Below, piece after piece: positions 17,423 to 25,857 of a stretch of 64,000 nt of DNA; the stretch's first letter is position 1, and each line of letters begins with the position of its first letter. Under the pieces are notes generated by a model. It was not told the origin of the DNA and searched no databases. It saw only the letters and a program-made list of their open reading frames with translations. The stretch comes from an uncultured Flavobacteriaceae bacterium (GTDB lineage Bacteria > Bacteroidota > Bacteroidia > Flavobacteriales > Flavobacteriaceae). The position numbers and the translations under genes are program-made. The stretch is from the NCBI GenBank assembly GCA_913065125.1, contig CAJYAG010000002.1, positions 372,001 through 436,000 of the forward strand, given 5' to 3'.

Positions 17423-18454
17423 TTACTTCTTAAAAGTCAATACTTCTGACCGTCCTTTTTTGAAAATTTTATTGCTATTTCCTTTTCCTTTTCGGAGTTC
17501 TTTTTGAACTTCAAAAGGCAACGCAGCAATTTCTTTACATTCATCAGAACAACATGTATTCATTTTTTCTTGACAAGATTTGCATTGAATAAATAACAGA
17601 TGACAGGCTTCATTATCGCAATTTACATGCTCATCACAAGGTGCACCACATTGATGACAATTAGAAACTACATCGTCAGATATTTTTTCTGCACGTCGGT
17701 GATCAAACACAAAATTCTTTCCTAAAAACTTGTTCTCAATGCCTTCAGATTTTACTTGACGTGTATATTCAATAATTCCGCCTTCCAACTGAAAAACGTT
17801 TTTAAATCCTTTGTGCTTGTAATAGGCTGATGCTTTTTCGCAACGGATTCCGCCCGTACAATACATCAATAAGTTTTTATCTTCTTTATTGTCTTTTAAA
17901 TCTTCTTCAATAATATCCAACGAATCTCTAAAGGTATCCACATCTGGAGTTACAGCGCCATCAAAATGCCCAATTTCGCTTTCGTAATGATTTCGCATAT
18001 CCACACAAACCGTGTTTGGATTTGCCAACATTTCGTTGAATTCTTTTGCGTTTAAATGAATTCCTTTATCAGTAACATCAAAGGTGTCATCATTTAAACC
18101 ATCAGCAACAATTTTGTTTCTAACTTTTACTTTCAGTTTTAAAAACGATTTATTGTCTTGCTCAATCGCAACATTTAATCGGATGTCTTTTAAAAACGGA
18201 ATGGCATCTAATTGCTCTTTCAGTTCTAGCATTCTATCCGAAGGAACTGACAATTGCGCGTTAATGCCTTCGTAAGAAACGTAAATACGTCCTAAAACAT
18301 CCAATGCATTCCATTCAAGGAATAATTTATCTCTAAAAGTTTGTGGGTCTTCTATCTTGTGATATTGATAGAATGAAATGGTTAAACGATCCTTTCCGGC
18401 TTCGTCAATTAATACAGCGCGTTCTTTTGCGCTTAACTTGTTGTACAGTTGCAT
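17423..18454 (-). CDS. trhO: tRNA uridine(34) hydroxylase TrhO (rhodanese-family, YceA)
   Basis: Oxygen-dependent tRNA U34 hydroxylase that makes 5-hydroxyuridine in the anticodon wobble position, 343 aa. The N-terminal acylphosphatase-like domain (about 1-110) contains YVSYEGINAQLSVP. The rhodanese domain (about 130-235) has catalytic Cys199 in YCTGGIRCEKA. A Cys-rich, presumably zinc-binding C-terminal segment (CHQCGAPC, CCSDEC; about residues 266-312) and a basic tail follow. Cytosolic and monocistronic, with its own terminator. Confidence 0.94.
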   Translation of the reverse strand: MQLYNKLSAKERAVLIDEAGKDRLTISFYQYHKIEDPQTFRDKLFLEWNALDVLGRIYVSYEGINAQLSVPSDRMLELKEQLDAIPFLKDIRLNVAIEQDNKSFLKLKVKVRNKIVADGLNDDTFDVTDKGIHLNAKEFNEMLANPNTVCVDMRNHYESEIGHFDGAVTPDVDTFRDSLDIIEEDLKDNKEDKNLLMYCTGGIRCEKASAYYKHKGFKNVFQLEGGIIEYTRQVKSEGIENKFLGKNFVFDHRRAEKISDDVVSNCHQCGAPCDEHVNCDNEACHLLFIQCKSCQEKMNTCCSDECKEIAALPFEVQKELRKGKGNSNKIFKKGRSEVLTFKK

Positions 18455-18775
18455 GCTATACTTTTTTTAAGCTGAACTTGATTCAGTTTCTGTTATTATA
18501 AAATTTTGATTGTAAAAATCACTGCAAAGTTACTGTTTTTATCTTAAAATCCGTCATTACGAGGAACGAAGCAATTTCTCAATTAGAAATAAAATATAAA
18601 CAGATTACTTCGTCATACTTCCTCGTAATTACGAAAATCTACAACGTTTAATACTTAACAGATCTGCCTTTTTTGTAACTATTCAAACAACGTGTTAATT
18701 TATCGTAAAATTAAAATACAAGTAATTGGTTTTTTCATAATCTTTGCACTTATCATTTATAAAAAATAAAACAAA
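18455..18775. other. intergenic region between divergent trhO and asd
   Basis: No gene seen. It contains the interspersed palindromic repeat at 18552-18633 and, near its right end, a TTG (18726-18728) and TAATCTTTG (18738-18746) that may form the asd promoter, one base off the TAnnTTTG consensus. Confidence 0.5.
18552..18633. repeat. interspersed palindromic repeat, family 1 (copy A)
   Basis: Begins CGTCATTACGAGGAACGAAG and ends with the near-inverse CTTCCTCGTAATTACG, so the ends form a long imperfect stem around an AT-rich centre. The same unit, with G in place of A at several positions, recurs at 24297-24367. This GTCATTGCGAGGnACGAAGC motif is a widespread extragenic element in bacterial genomes. 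Confidence 0.85.
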
Positions 18776-19765
18776 ATGAGAGTTGCTATTGTTGGCGCTA
18801 CCGGAATGGTAGGGAATGTAATGTTAAAAGTATTAGCCGAACGAAATTTTTCGATTACAGAATTAATTCCTGTTGCTTCAGAAAGATCTGCAGGAAAAAA
18901 ATTATCTTATAAAGGTACAGAATATACCATTGTAACTTTACAAGATGCATTAACTATGAAACCAGATATTGCGTTGTTTTCTGCTGGCGGAGAAACCTCT
19001 TTAGAATGGGCTCCAAAATTTGCTGAAGTTGGTACAACGGTTATTGATAATTCTTCTGCTTGGAGAATGGATTCAACAAAAAAATTGGTTGTACCAGAGA
19101 TAAATGGTGATGTGTTAACTGTTGCTGATAAAATTATTGCAAATCCAAATTGTTCTACCATTCAATTGGTAATGGCATTAGCGCCTTTGCATTTAAAATA
19201 TAAAATGAAACGTGTGGTAATTTCTACCTACCAATCTGTTTCTGGAACGGGTGTAAAAGCAGTTCAGCAACTTGATAACGAAGAAGCCGGAATTGAAGGC
19301 GAAATGGCATATCCTCATAAAATTGGAAGAAATGCCTTACCACATTGTGATGTTTTTTTAGAAAATGGTTACACCAAAGAAGAAATGAAACTGGTAAAAG
19401 AACCAAAGAAAATTTTACGTGACGATTCTTTTTCTGTAACAGCAACTGCGGTTAGAATTCCGACAGCAGGCGGACATTCAGAAGCGGTAAATGTACAGTT
19501 TGAAAACGATTTTGACCTACATGAAGTTCGTGAAATTTTAAGAAATACTAGCGGAATTATTGTGCAAGATGATTTGGCGAACAATGTGTATCCAATGCCA
19601 ATTACTGCACACGATAAAGACGAGGTTTTTGTGGGGAGAATCCGAAGAGATGAATCGCAAGAAAACACGTTGAATTTATGGATTGTTGCCGACAACTTAC
19701 GAAAAGGTGCTGCTACAAATACGGTTCAAATTGCAGAATATTTGGTGGCTAATCATTTGGTTTAA
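18776..19765 (+). CDS. asd: aspartate-semialdehyde dehydrogenase
   Basis: NADPH-dependent reduction of aspartyl phosphate to aspartate semialdehyde, the branch-point step to Lys, Thr, Met and diaminopimelate. It has 329 aa. GATGMVG at residues 7-13 binds NADP; the nucleophile is Cys126 in ANPNCSTIQL; the substrate-binding Arg and His are in RIPTAGGHSEAVNV near 225-238. Cytosolic. The aspartokinase gene lies elsewhere in the window (about 36 kb), so the pathway is split. Confidence 0.96.
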   Translation: MRVAIVGATGMVGNVMLKVLAERNFSITELIPVASERSAGKKLSYKGTEYTIVTLQDALTMKPDIALFSAGGETSLEWAPKFAEVGTTVIDNSSAWRMDSTKKLVVPEINGDVLTVADKIIANPNCSTIQLVMALAPLHLKYKMKRVVISTYQSVSGTGVKAVQQLDNEEAGIEGEMAYPHKIGRNALPHCDVFLENGYTKEEMKLVKEPKKILRDDSFSVTATAVRIPTAGGHSEAVNVQFENDFDLHEVREILRNTSGIIVQDDLANNVYPMPITAHDKDEVFVGRIRRDESQENTLNLWIVADNLRKGAATNTVQIAEYLVANHLV

Positions 19766-19798
19766 GCAACAATTACTGCTTAAACAGTTTAATTGTCT

Positions 19799-19845
19799 GT
19801 TCGAGCGGAGTCGAAAGGTTTTCAAAAATTCTCGACAGCGCTAGA
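19799..19845. repeat. degenerate palindromic repeat, family 2 (TTCGAGCnnAGTCGA)
   Basis: GTTCGAGCGGAGTCGAAAG followed, after a short spacer, by the imperfect inverse TTCTCGACAGCGCTAGA. A half copy of the same family lies at 22687-22713. It sits between asd and the trxA terminator. Confidence 0.65.
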
Positions 19846-19861
19846 TGTGGCATTTTTCACA

Positions 19862-19897
19862 AAAAAAAATCCCGAGCTACAACTCGGGTTTTTTTTA
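19862..19897. terminator. bidirectional terminator between asd and trxA
   Basis: Stem CCCGAG / CTCGGG with a 6-nt loop, flanked by nine As and eight Ts. It overlaps the trxA stop codon and serves both convergent genes. Confidence 0.93.
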
Positions 19898-20254
19898 CTT
19901 CGTTACTTTTAAAACGTCTGCAATAATGCGTTCTAATTCTGCTTTTGGCAAAGCGCCATTTGCCATTTGTGGTTCTCCATCCATCGGGCAAAATAACATC
20001 GACGGAATACTTCTTATTCCGAATGCAGCAGACAATTCTTGTTCTGCTTCTGTATCTACTTTATAAATGTTGATTTTATCGCCATATTCTTCACTTAATT
20101 CTTCTAAAATCGGAGCAATCATTTTACAAGGTCCGCACCAATCTGCGTAAAAATCTATAAGTACAGGAACGTTTCCTTCAAAGTTCCATTCTTTGTTTTC
20201 TTCGAAATTAAAAACCTTTTCCAAAAAGGTTGCTTTTGATAAATTTTCTGTCAT
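19895..20254 (-). CDS. trxA: thioredoxin
   Basis: Thiol-disulfide reductase of 119 aa with the active site WCGPC (Cys40, Cys43) in FYADWCGPCKMIAP. The cis-Pro segment is FGIRSIPSML near residues 80-89, where this protein has Ser-Ile before the Pro. It has about ten extra N-terminal residues compared with E. coli TrxA (108 aa). No signal peptide, so cytosolic. A clear promoter lies 20-48 bp upstream, divergent from the ABC ATPase gene. Confidence 0.95.
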   Translation of the reverse strand: MTENLSKATFLEKVFNFEENKEWNFEGNVPVLIDFYADWCGPCKMIAPILEELSEEYGDKINIYKVDTEAEQELSAAFGIRSIPSMLFCPMDGEPQMANGALPKAELERIIADVLKVTK

Positions 20255-20273
20255 TTTATTATAATTTAATTTA

Positions 20274-20302
20274 CAAAGTTAGACGTATTTTTTTAAACCA
20301 AA
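20274..20302 (-). promoter_or_regulatory. Bacteroidota promoter of trxA (TTTG-N17-TAACTTTG)
   Basis: On the minus strand TTTG (20302-20299) is followed after 17 bp by TAACTTTG (20281-20274), a full match to the TTTG / TAnnTTTG consensus of the Bacteroidota primary sigma factor. It is 19 bp from the trxA ATG and is the cleanest promoter in the window. Confidence 0.75.
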
Positions 20303-20320
20303 TTACACTCTAAAAAATAG

Positions 20321-20328
20321 TACATTTG
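20321..20328 (+). promoter_or_regulatory. -7 box TACATTTG for the ABC ATPase gene
   Basis: Exact TAnnTTTG match, 34 bp upstream of the ATG and divergent from the trxA promoter. No good -33 partner is visible. Confidence 0.5.
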
Positions 20329-20362
20329 TGCTTGTTTTTCTAATGAAAAATCTAAATGTATT

Positions 20363-21310
20363 ATGCTTTCAGTAAACAATCTTTCTTTTCGATATCAATC
20401 TAAAAAACCTGTTTTAAAAGACATCTCTTTTCAACTTGAAAAAGGTGAACATTTATGTGTGATGGGAGAAAGTGGTTGCGGAAAATCTACTTTATTAAAA
20501 GCGATTTATGGACTGTTAGATCTAAATAAAGGAACCATTTTTTGGGACGACACAGAAGTGTTGGGTCCAAAACATCATTTGGTTCCTGGAATGGATTTTA
20601 TGAAACACGTTGCTCAAGATTTCGATTTGATGCCGTACACTTCTGTTTCAGAAAATATCAAGAAATTCTTGTCGCGTTTTTATCCTGAAGAAGCCCAAAA
20701 AAGAACCCAAGAATTATTAGAAGTTATTGAAATGACTGCTTTTGCAAACGTAAAAGTAAAAACCTTAAGCGGCGGACAACAACAACGTGTTGCCATTGCA
20801 AGAGCTTTGGCAAAAGAGCCAAAATTGATTTTATTAGACGAACCTTTTAGTCAGATTGATAATTTTAAGAAAAACTCGCTTCGAAGAAAGCTTTTTAGTT
20901 ATTTAAAAGAAAAAAATATTGCGTGTATTGTTGCAACGCACGACAAAAATGATGCACTTTCTTTTGCGGATACATTATTGATTATCCGCGATCATAAAAT
21001 ACTGGTAAACGGCACTCCAAAAAAGATTTATAACAATCCAAAAGAAAAATACATTGCTGCTTTGTTTGATGATGTAAGTGAAATTACCATCAATCATAAA
21101 ACACAATTATGCTATCCGCATCAAATTAAAATTGTGGAGAAATCTGATACTGAAACAAGTTCAGCACAAATTTTAAAGGCAACCGTTTTACAAAGTTATT
21201 ACAAAGGTTTTTATTGGTTGATAGCAGCTGATTTTAATGGAGAAAAAATCTATATAAGTCATATTGCTGAGTTAGAAAAAGGAGAAAAAATAGATTTAGA
21301 GTTCTTATAA
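20363..21310 (+). CDS. ABC transporter ATP-binding protein
   Basis: ABC ATPase, 315 aa. Walker A GESGCGKST is at residues 35-43; the signature LSGGQQQRVAIARAL is followed by Walker B LILLDEP; ATHDKNDA carries the switch His. The C-terminal 80-90 residues resemble the TOBE-like regulatory region of importers of the PotA/FbpC type. No permease or binding-protein gene is next to it, so the partner is unknown and may be encoded elsewhere. Attached to the inner membrane through that partner. Confidence 0.9.
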   Translation: MLSVNNLSFRYQSKKPVLKDISFQLEKGEHLCVMGESGCGKSTLLKAIYGLLDLNKGTIFWDDTEVLGPKHHLVPGMDFMKHVAQDFDLMPYTSVSENIKKFLSRFYPEEAQKRTQELLEVIEMTAFANVKVKTLSGGQQQRVAIARALAKEPKLILLDEPFSQIDNFKKNSLRRKLFSYLKEKNIACIVATHDKNDALSFADTLLIIRDHKILVNGTPKKIYNNPKEKYIAALFDDVSEITINHKTQLCYPHQIKIVEKSDTETSSAQILKATVLQSYYKGFYWLIAADFNGEKIYISHIAELEKGEKIDLEFL

Positions 21311-21437
21311 AATTAAAAGTGTGCTTTTTACTTTTACTTGTTTCTAAAATTGTTTTTGGGTAACTTGGCTAACTCGGAATTTAGTTCAATAAAATGGAAC
21401 GAAATTCTTTAATTATGTATTATATAAAACGAGGAAA

Positions 21438-22220
21438 ATGAGTAAAAGAAAGTTTATAGTTTCATTATTAATTTTAATAACAGGTTTAGGTTATGCTCAA
21501 TCTGATAAAATAAAAATAAAATCCGATAACCTTAATGAATCAAATTATCTTAAAGTGGATGATTTTTATTTGACTCATTATTTATATATCGATTTATTCT
21601 TAAGAGAAAATTTATTTCCAGGTGCAAATTCTGAGGATGTTTCCTCTATAACAAAAGCTATAAAAAAGTATGTTTCTGTTGAAACACCTTTGGAAATTGA
21701 GATTGAAAAACCTGGCAATAGAAATTATAAAATCAAAGTTACAATTTTAGAGAAAGGTGACGGAACCAAGTTATTAATTGCATTTACAAATTGGAGTGTA
21801 AAAAAAAGGAAGTTTGAGAAAGAAATTAAAGTGGAGAATGATTCATATACAAGGTGGTATTTTCTGAATGGTAACAAAATGACATACAGAAAAGATATGT
21901 CCGATCAAAATGATTATTCCAACATGAATAAAACTGACTTAGCAAATTCTTATTTGTTTGATGAATTAACAGAAAATGATTCAAAGATAAAAAGCACTAT
22001 TGATGAAGCAATGAAAGAAAAAAATCAAGCTATAAAAGATACTATAATGACCAATTTAATTCTTTTAAAATATCTCATATTCTTGAGAAATAACGATAAT
22101 GTAAATAAACAAGTCAAGTATCTGAATGAGTTATTCGAAGCCAATACATCCAAGACAAATTTAAAAGGATTAGAAGTTGCTTTTAATGCAACAAAATTTC
22201 AAATTGAATTAATGAAGTAA
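21438..22220 (+). CDS. hypothetical secreted protein
   Basis: I do not recognise this 260-aa protein. A Sec signal peptide is evident (MSKRKFIVSLLILITGLGYAQ, split at about residue 21). The mature part is rich in Lys, Asn and Asp, with a beta-like first half (LEIEIEKPGNRNYKIKVTIL) and a helical second half (about 165-260). It lacks Cys motifs and membrane segments, so it is probably periplasmic. It is alone on its strand between the ABC ATPase gene and a convergent GreA-like gene; no terminator hairpin is evident. Confidence 0.7.
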   Translation: MSKRKFIVSLLILITGLGYAQSDKIKIKSDNLNESNYLKVDDFYLTHYLYIDLFLRENLFPGANSEDVSSITKAIKKYVSVETPLEIEIEKPGNRNYKIKVTILEKGDGTKLLIAFTNWSVKKRKFEKEIKVENDSYTRWYFLNGNKMTYRKDMSDQNDYSNMNKTDLANSYLFDELTENDSKIKSTIDEAMKEKNQAIKDTIMTNLILLKYLIFLRNNDNVNKQVKYLNELFEANTSKTNLKGLEVAFNATKFQIELMK

Positions 22221-22234
22221 AAACTTTACAAAAT

Positions 22235-22684
22235 CTAATTTACACAAGTAATTGTAATCTGTTTTCCACTAAAAACAAAGCTTTCTTTTCCTTTTTTACC
22301 CAACAATAAGTTACCAATCGGAGAAGAAACCGAAACTGCAAAATACTGTTCGTTTGCAACAACCAATTGCCCTGCGCTAATACTTAAAAAATAGGTTGCT
22401 TGGTTGGTTTTTACCAAACTTCCTAGATGTGCAATGGTTGAGTTTTTAGATACATCAATCTTAGCCAAAGTTTCTTTCATTTGCAAAACACCTTGCAGTT
22501 GTTGTCCTGCTTTTTCCATTTCTAATTGCAACATCGCACGACTGGTTTCGTGTTTATCGCCAGCAGAGCTTTTGGTTTCAGATTGCAATGCTTTTTGATT
22601 GGAAGAAATAATCTCTTGAATGGTTTGTAAGCGGTTGTTTACAAATTTTTCACATTGCTTAAAAAGTTCTTGTTTTAGTTTCAT
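22235..22684 (-). CDS. GreA/GreB-like C-terminal domain protein
   Basis: Protein of 149 aa with a coiled-coil N-terminal half (about 1-75, KQELFKQCEKFVNNRLQTI...) and a C-terminal region resembling the GreA/GreB domain: VSSPIGNLLLGKKGKESF near residues 120-137 matches the SPIGxALLGK motif of transcript-cleavage factors. An RNA-polymerase-binding role is therefore plausible but unproven. The frame is open 10 codons further upstream, but those residues are encoded by a family 2 extragenic repeat, so I start at the ATG giving MKLKQELFK. It follows the FAD oxidoreductase gene closely. Confidence 0.8.
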   Translation of the reverse strand: MKLKQELFKQCEKFVNNRLQTIQEIISSNQKALQSETKSSAGDKHETSRAMLQLEMEKAGQQLQGVLQMKETLAKIDVSKNSTIAHLGSLVKTNQATYFLSISAGQLVVANEQYFAVSVSSPIGNLLLGKKGKESFVFSGKQITITCVN

Positions 22685-22686
22685 AA

Positions 22687-22713
22687 GATTTCTCGACTCA
22701 GCTCGAAATGACA
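22687..22713. repeat. extragenic repeat family 2, half copy
   Basis: On the minus strand it reads GTCATTTCGAGC then TGAGTCGAGAAATC, the typical half unit of the TTCGAGCnnAGTCGA family also seen at 19799. It fills the gap between the FAD oxidoreductase stop and the GreA-like start and creates an in-frame ATG that would add MSFRAESRNL to that protein. Confidence 0.75.
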
Positions 22714-23823
22714 TTAATCTATTAATTCTGCTAATTCTTTGCCAACCAAACTACCAATGGCAATGCCCATTCCGCCCAAACGAACTCCGCAAAAAACATG
22801 TGTAGAAATTGGTTTTACAATGGCTTTTTTCTGATTTCCAACGCCCATAATTCCGCTCCAGGAATGTTCAATTTCAAATTTTGTATTGGGTAAAATAGTT
22901 TCTTTTAAAATGGTTTTTAACTGATTTTGAATGATTGCTGTTTGTCCAAATTCGGTGGTTTCTTCGGTTTTAAAATCGAGATTTCTTCCGCCGCCAAATA
23001 AAATCCGATTGTCAATATTTCTAAAATAATAATAGCCTTTGTCTAAATGAAATGTTCCTTTTATGTGTAGATTTTTTATCGGTTTTGTAATGATTACTTG
23101 TGCTCGAGCTGGTTGCACATTTTCTTGTAACAACTGTTTTGCAAATCCGTTGGTTGCAATAAATAGTTTGTTGGTTGTAAAGGTAATTTGATTGGTTTTT
23201 ACAGAAACTGTATCATTCTGCTCAGTAAAACATTCAACTGTAATATTGTTCAGAATTTTGATTCCTGCTTTTTGAACTTTTAAAAGTAGTTGTGTCACCA
23301 TTTTTCCGGTATCAATTTGTCCTTCAAACTGATTGACGCTATAGGTTGGTTCAATATTTTTAAAATTGAACCTATTTGCTGATTCTGAAAAAACATCGCC
23401 TTTAAATATTGGAAAAATCAGTTTGTTTATCTGATTTTTCTTTGAAGCACATGCTTCAAATAATTCGTTATTTAAAAATAATTCAAATCCTTTGTTTTGT
23501 TGAAAATCGATATTTGTATCTCCTAAATTTTCTCGCAACAACCGCAAACCTTCCCAGCGTTTTTTAACCAAATTAAAAACTTCCTCTTCGGTGTGTGTTT
23601 TTAAATCATCTACCAATTCTGATAAACTTCCAAAGCAAGCAAAACCTGCGTTTTTTGTACTTGCTCCTTGTGGCAACATGCCTTTTTCTAGCACTAAAAT
23701 TTTAGATTTTGGATGCTTTTTCTTTAATTCTAAAGCACAGTTTAAACCGACAATTCCGCTACCTACAATTGTAAAATCAACGCTGGTAAACCACTCTTTT
23801 ATTTCCCAATAACTATAATTCAT
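22714..23823 (-). CDS. FAD-dependent oxidoreductase (DAO family)
   Basis: Flavoprotein of 369 aa from the chosen ATG. The Rossmann FAD motif is IVGSGIVGLNCALELKK at about residues 19-35. The downstream blocks KNAGFACFGS and ARAQVIITKP, plus the C-terminal HSWSGIMGVGNQK and GVRLGGMGIAIGS, are characteristic of D-amino-acid or glycine oxidase-like enzymes. Probably cytosolic. The frame is open six codons upstream through a TTG, but that overlaps the GNAT gene; MNYSYWEIKEW starts 1 bp after that gene's stop codon. Substrate unknown. Confidence 0.88.
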   Translation of the reverse strand: MNYSYWEIKEWFTSVDFTIVGSGIVGLNCALELKKKHPKSKILVLEKGMLPQGASTKNAGFACFGSLSELVDDLKTHTEEEVFNLVKKRWEGLRLLRENLGDTNIDFQQNKGFELFLNNELFEACASKKNQINKLIFPIFKGDVFSESANRFNFKNIEPTYSVNQFEGQIDTGKMVTQLLLKVQKAGIKILNNITVECFTEQNDTVSVKTNQITFTTNKLFIATNGFAKQLLQENVQPARAQVIITKPIKNLHIKGTFHLDKGYYYFRNIDNRILFGGGRNLDFKTEETTEFGQTAIIQNQLKTILKETILPNTKFEIEHSWSGIMGVGNQKKAIVKPISTHVFCGVRLGGMGIAIGSLVGKELAELID

Positions 23824-23824
23824 T

Positions 23825-24280
23825 TTAAATGTTTTTCTCAAAACACAAACTATTTACAACACCTTCGTATTGTCCGTAATTGATGTTCATTCGTTTGTAA
23901 TTGCATTTTTGATATAATTTTACCGCTTCAACTTGACGTTCTCCAGTTTCTAAAATACACTTTTTATAGCCTAATTCTTTTGCCCAATTTTCTAATTCGT
24001 TCAAAATTTTAGGTGCAATTCCCAAACCTCTTTGTTTCGCATCTACAAACATTCTTTTTACCTCAACAGTTTCAGCATCAAAATGTTTGATTGCGCCACA
24101 ACCAACAGGAATAGCATCTACATAAACCACAGCAACATGTTTAATCACATCAATATGGTTATACTGATTGTAAAAATCATGATCTTCTCCATCTGTAATT
24201 TTTAGGTATGCATCAAGCTCTTTTATCAGGTTGATAAAATCTTTGTTTTGCGAATTTGTTCTTGTAATTTTTATGTTCAT
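23825..24280 (-). CDS. GNAT family N-acetyltransferase
   Basis: Acetyltransferase of 151 aa. The acetyl-CoA-binding motif A is visible as VKRMFVDAKQRGLGIAPKIL near residues 73-92 (Q/RxxGxG/A), followed by KCILETGERQ and AVKLYQKCNYKRM. Acceptor substrate unknown. It is the first gene of a short minus-strand run into the FAD oxidoreductase and the GreA-like gene. A family 1 repeat lies just upstream. Confidence 0.9.
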   Translation of the reverse strand: MNIKITRTNSQNKDFINLIKELDAYLKITDGEDHDFYNQYNHIDVIKHVAVVYVDAIPVGCGAIKHFDAETVEVKRMFVDAKQRGLGIAPKILNELENWAKELGYKKCILETGERQVEAVKLYQKCNYKRMNINYGQYEGVVNSLCFEKNI

Positions 24281-24296
24281 ATTCTCGTTCTATTCT

Positions 24297-24367
24297 GTCA
24301 TTGCGAGGTACGAAGCAATCTCATTATTTCTTGGCAGATTACTTCGTCATGCTTCCTCGCAATGACG
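24297..24367. repeat. interspersed palindromic repeat, family 1 (copy B)
   Basis: GTCATTGCGAGGTACGAAGC at one end and the near-complement GCTTCCTCGCAATGACG at the other, forming a long imperfect hairpin. It fills the whole gap between dinB and the GNAT gene and could fold in the transcript as a terminator-like structure. Same family as copy A near 18.6 kb. Confidence 0.88.
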
Positions 24368-24376
24368 CTATGCGTC

Positions 24377-25459
24377 TCAAAAATCAAATTTTAATTGCAC
24401 GAATACTGGTGCTGTTTTTTCAGTGTTTAAATTTCCGAAAGATAATCCTAATAATCGAACCGAATTTTTTAACTTTTCTTGAAATAATAATTCTTTTACA
24501 ACCGGAAAAAACTCCTCTTTTTTTTGCATAAAAGACCCAACTGTTTTGCTTCTTGTTTGCTGTGTAAAATCGCTATATTTTATCTTTAACGTGATGGTTT
24601 TTCCTTTGGTATTTGATTTCAACATTCGTCGTTCTAGTTCTTTTGCTATGTTGTCTAATCGCTCTAACACAAAAACTTCTGAAGAAATATTTTCATTAAA
24701 TGTGCGTTCTGCAGCAATTGATTTTTGAACGCGATTTACTTTCACTTCGCTATTGTGAATTCCCCTTACAATATGATAATAGCGCCCGCCAGATTTACCA
24801 AACAATGTTACCAATTCTTCTTTTGTTTTTCGTTTTAAATCAAATCCGTTGAAAATTCCGTGATTGTGCATTTTTGCTGCGGTAACTTTTCCAATTCCAT
24901 AAAACTTGTTGATCGATAATTCTTCTAAAAACGAAATGACCTCTTCTGGGTTTACTGTTTTTTGTCCGTTTGGTTTGTTGATATCTGAAGCTACTTTTGC
25001 AATAAATTTATTGATAGAAATTCCTGCAGAAGCTCGTAATTCTAATTCGTCCCAAATACGTTGTCTAATTTCTTGAGCGATTAAACTTGCAGACGGATTT
25101 CCTTTTTTGTTTTCGGTAACATCTAGATAAGCTTCATCTAAAGAAAGTGGTTCTACCAAATCTGTGTAATCATAAAAAATAGCTCTAATTTTTGCTGAGA
25201 TTTCTTTATATCGAGCAAAACGAGGTGGAACAAATAGTAAATGTGGGCATTTTTGTTTTGCCAACACGCCGCTCATTGCAGATCTTACTCCAAATTTTCT
25301 AGCTTCATAACTTGCCGCAGAAACCACTCCACGAATTTCATTTCCGCCAACCGCCAACGGTTTTCCTCTTAAATCTGGATTATCCAATTGTTCTACCGAC
25401 GCATAAAATGCATCCATATCAACATGAATAATTTTTCTAAAAGGCGGCTCAAGTTCCAT
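24377..25459 (-). CDS. dinB: DNA polymerase IV
   Basis: Y-family translesion polymerase, 360 aa. Catalytic carboxylates are in IIHVDMDAFYASVEQ near the N-terminus and in EPLSLDEAYLDVT near residues 102-114. The palm and fingers are followed by the helix-hairpin-helix region (INKFYGIGKVTAAKM) and the little-finger domain (about 240-345). The beta-clamp-binding C-terminal tail is short. Start and stop overlap as TAATG with the upstream ACT-domain gene, so they are translationally coupled. No LexA-type box can be recognised. Confidence 0.95.
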   Translation of the reverse strand: MELEPPFRKIIHVDMDAFYASVEQLDNPDLRGKPLAVGGNEIRGVVSAASYEARKFGVRSAMSGVLAKQKCPHLLFVPPRFARYKEISAKIRAIFYDYTDLVEPLSLDEAYLDVTENKKGNPSASLIAQEIRQRIWDELELRASAGISINKFIAKVASDINKPNGQKTVNPEEVISFLEELSINKFYGIGKVTAAKMHNHGIFNGFDLKRKTKEELVTLFGKSGGRYYHIVRGIHNSEVKVNRVQKSIAAERTFNENISSEVFVLERLDNIAKELERRMLKSNTKGKTITLKIKYSDFTQQTRSKTVGSFMQKKEEFFPVVKELLFQEKLKNSVRLLGLSFGNLNTEKTAPVFVQLKFDF

Positions 25460-25857
25460 TAATAATTTTCAGAAAAAGCTGTTAGTACTTTTACGGTCTT
25501 TTCTCCATCTTTTTTATCTACAAAAATATGATCGTGGTAAAAACCTGCAATCACATTGCTGCTGATGTTGTATTTCGCTAATTCGTTAGAGAATGCAGCT
25601 GTTAATCCAACAGCGTCCAGCGCTGAGTGCACTTTTAATGTAATCCAAGAGGCAACATATTGATACGATAAACCCAATTCTTCTGCTTTTGTTTTTTCCA
25701 ACACTAAGGTAATTCCTTCTTTTTCTTTAAATTCAAAAATAGTCGCTGACCGTGGAATTGCATCAACATTAGAAACAGTCACAAAAACGAAATCTCCACT
25801 ATTTTGTATTGGTTTCATTTTTTTAATCAGTATTCTTAGGTTTTTCTCTCCGCTCAT
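25459..25857 (-). CDS. ACT domain-containing protein
   Basis: Small protein of 132 aa made of ACT-like modules: LVLEKTKAEELGLSYQYVAS, then SWITLKVHSALDAVGLTAAFS and ISSNVIAGFYHDHIFVD, the last typical of the DUF2241/ACT_7-like family. Such proteins are probable amino-acid sensors; no enzyme domain is present. Its start overlaps the hydrolase stop by 4 bp and its stop overlaps the dinB start, so it is in the middle of a tightly coupled operon. Confidence 0.85.
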   Translation of the reverse strand: MSGEKNLRILIKKMKPIQNSGDFVFVTVSNVDAIPRSATIFEFKEKEGITLVLEKTKAEELGLSYQYVASWITLKVHSALDAVGLTAAFSNELAKYNISSNVIAGFYHDHIFVDKKDGEKTVKVLTAFSENY

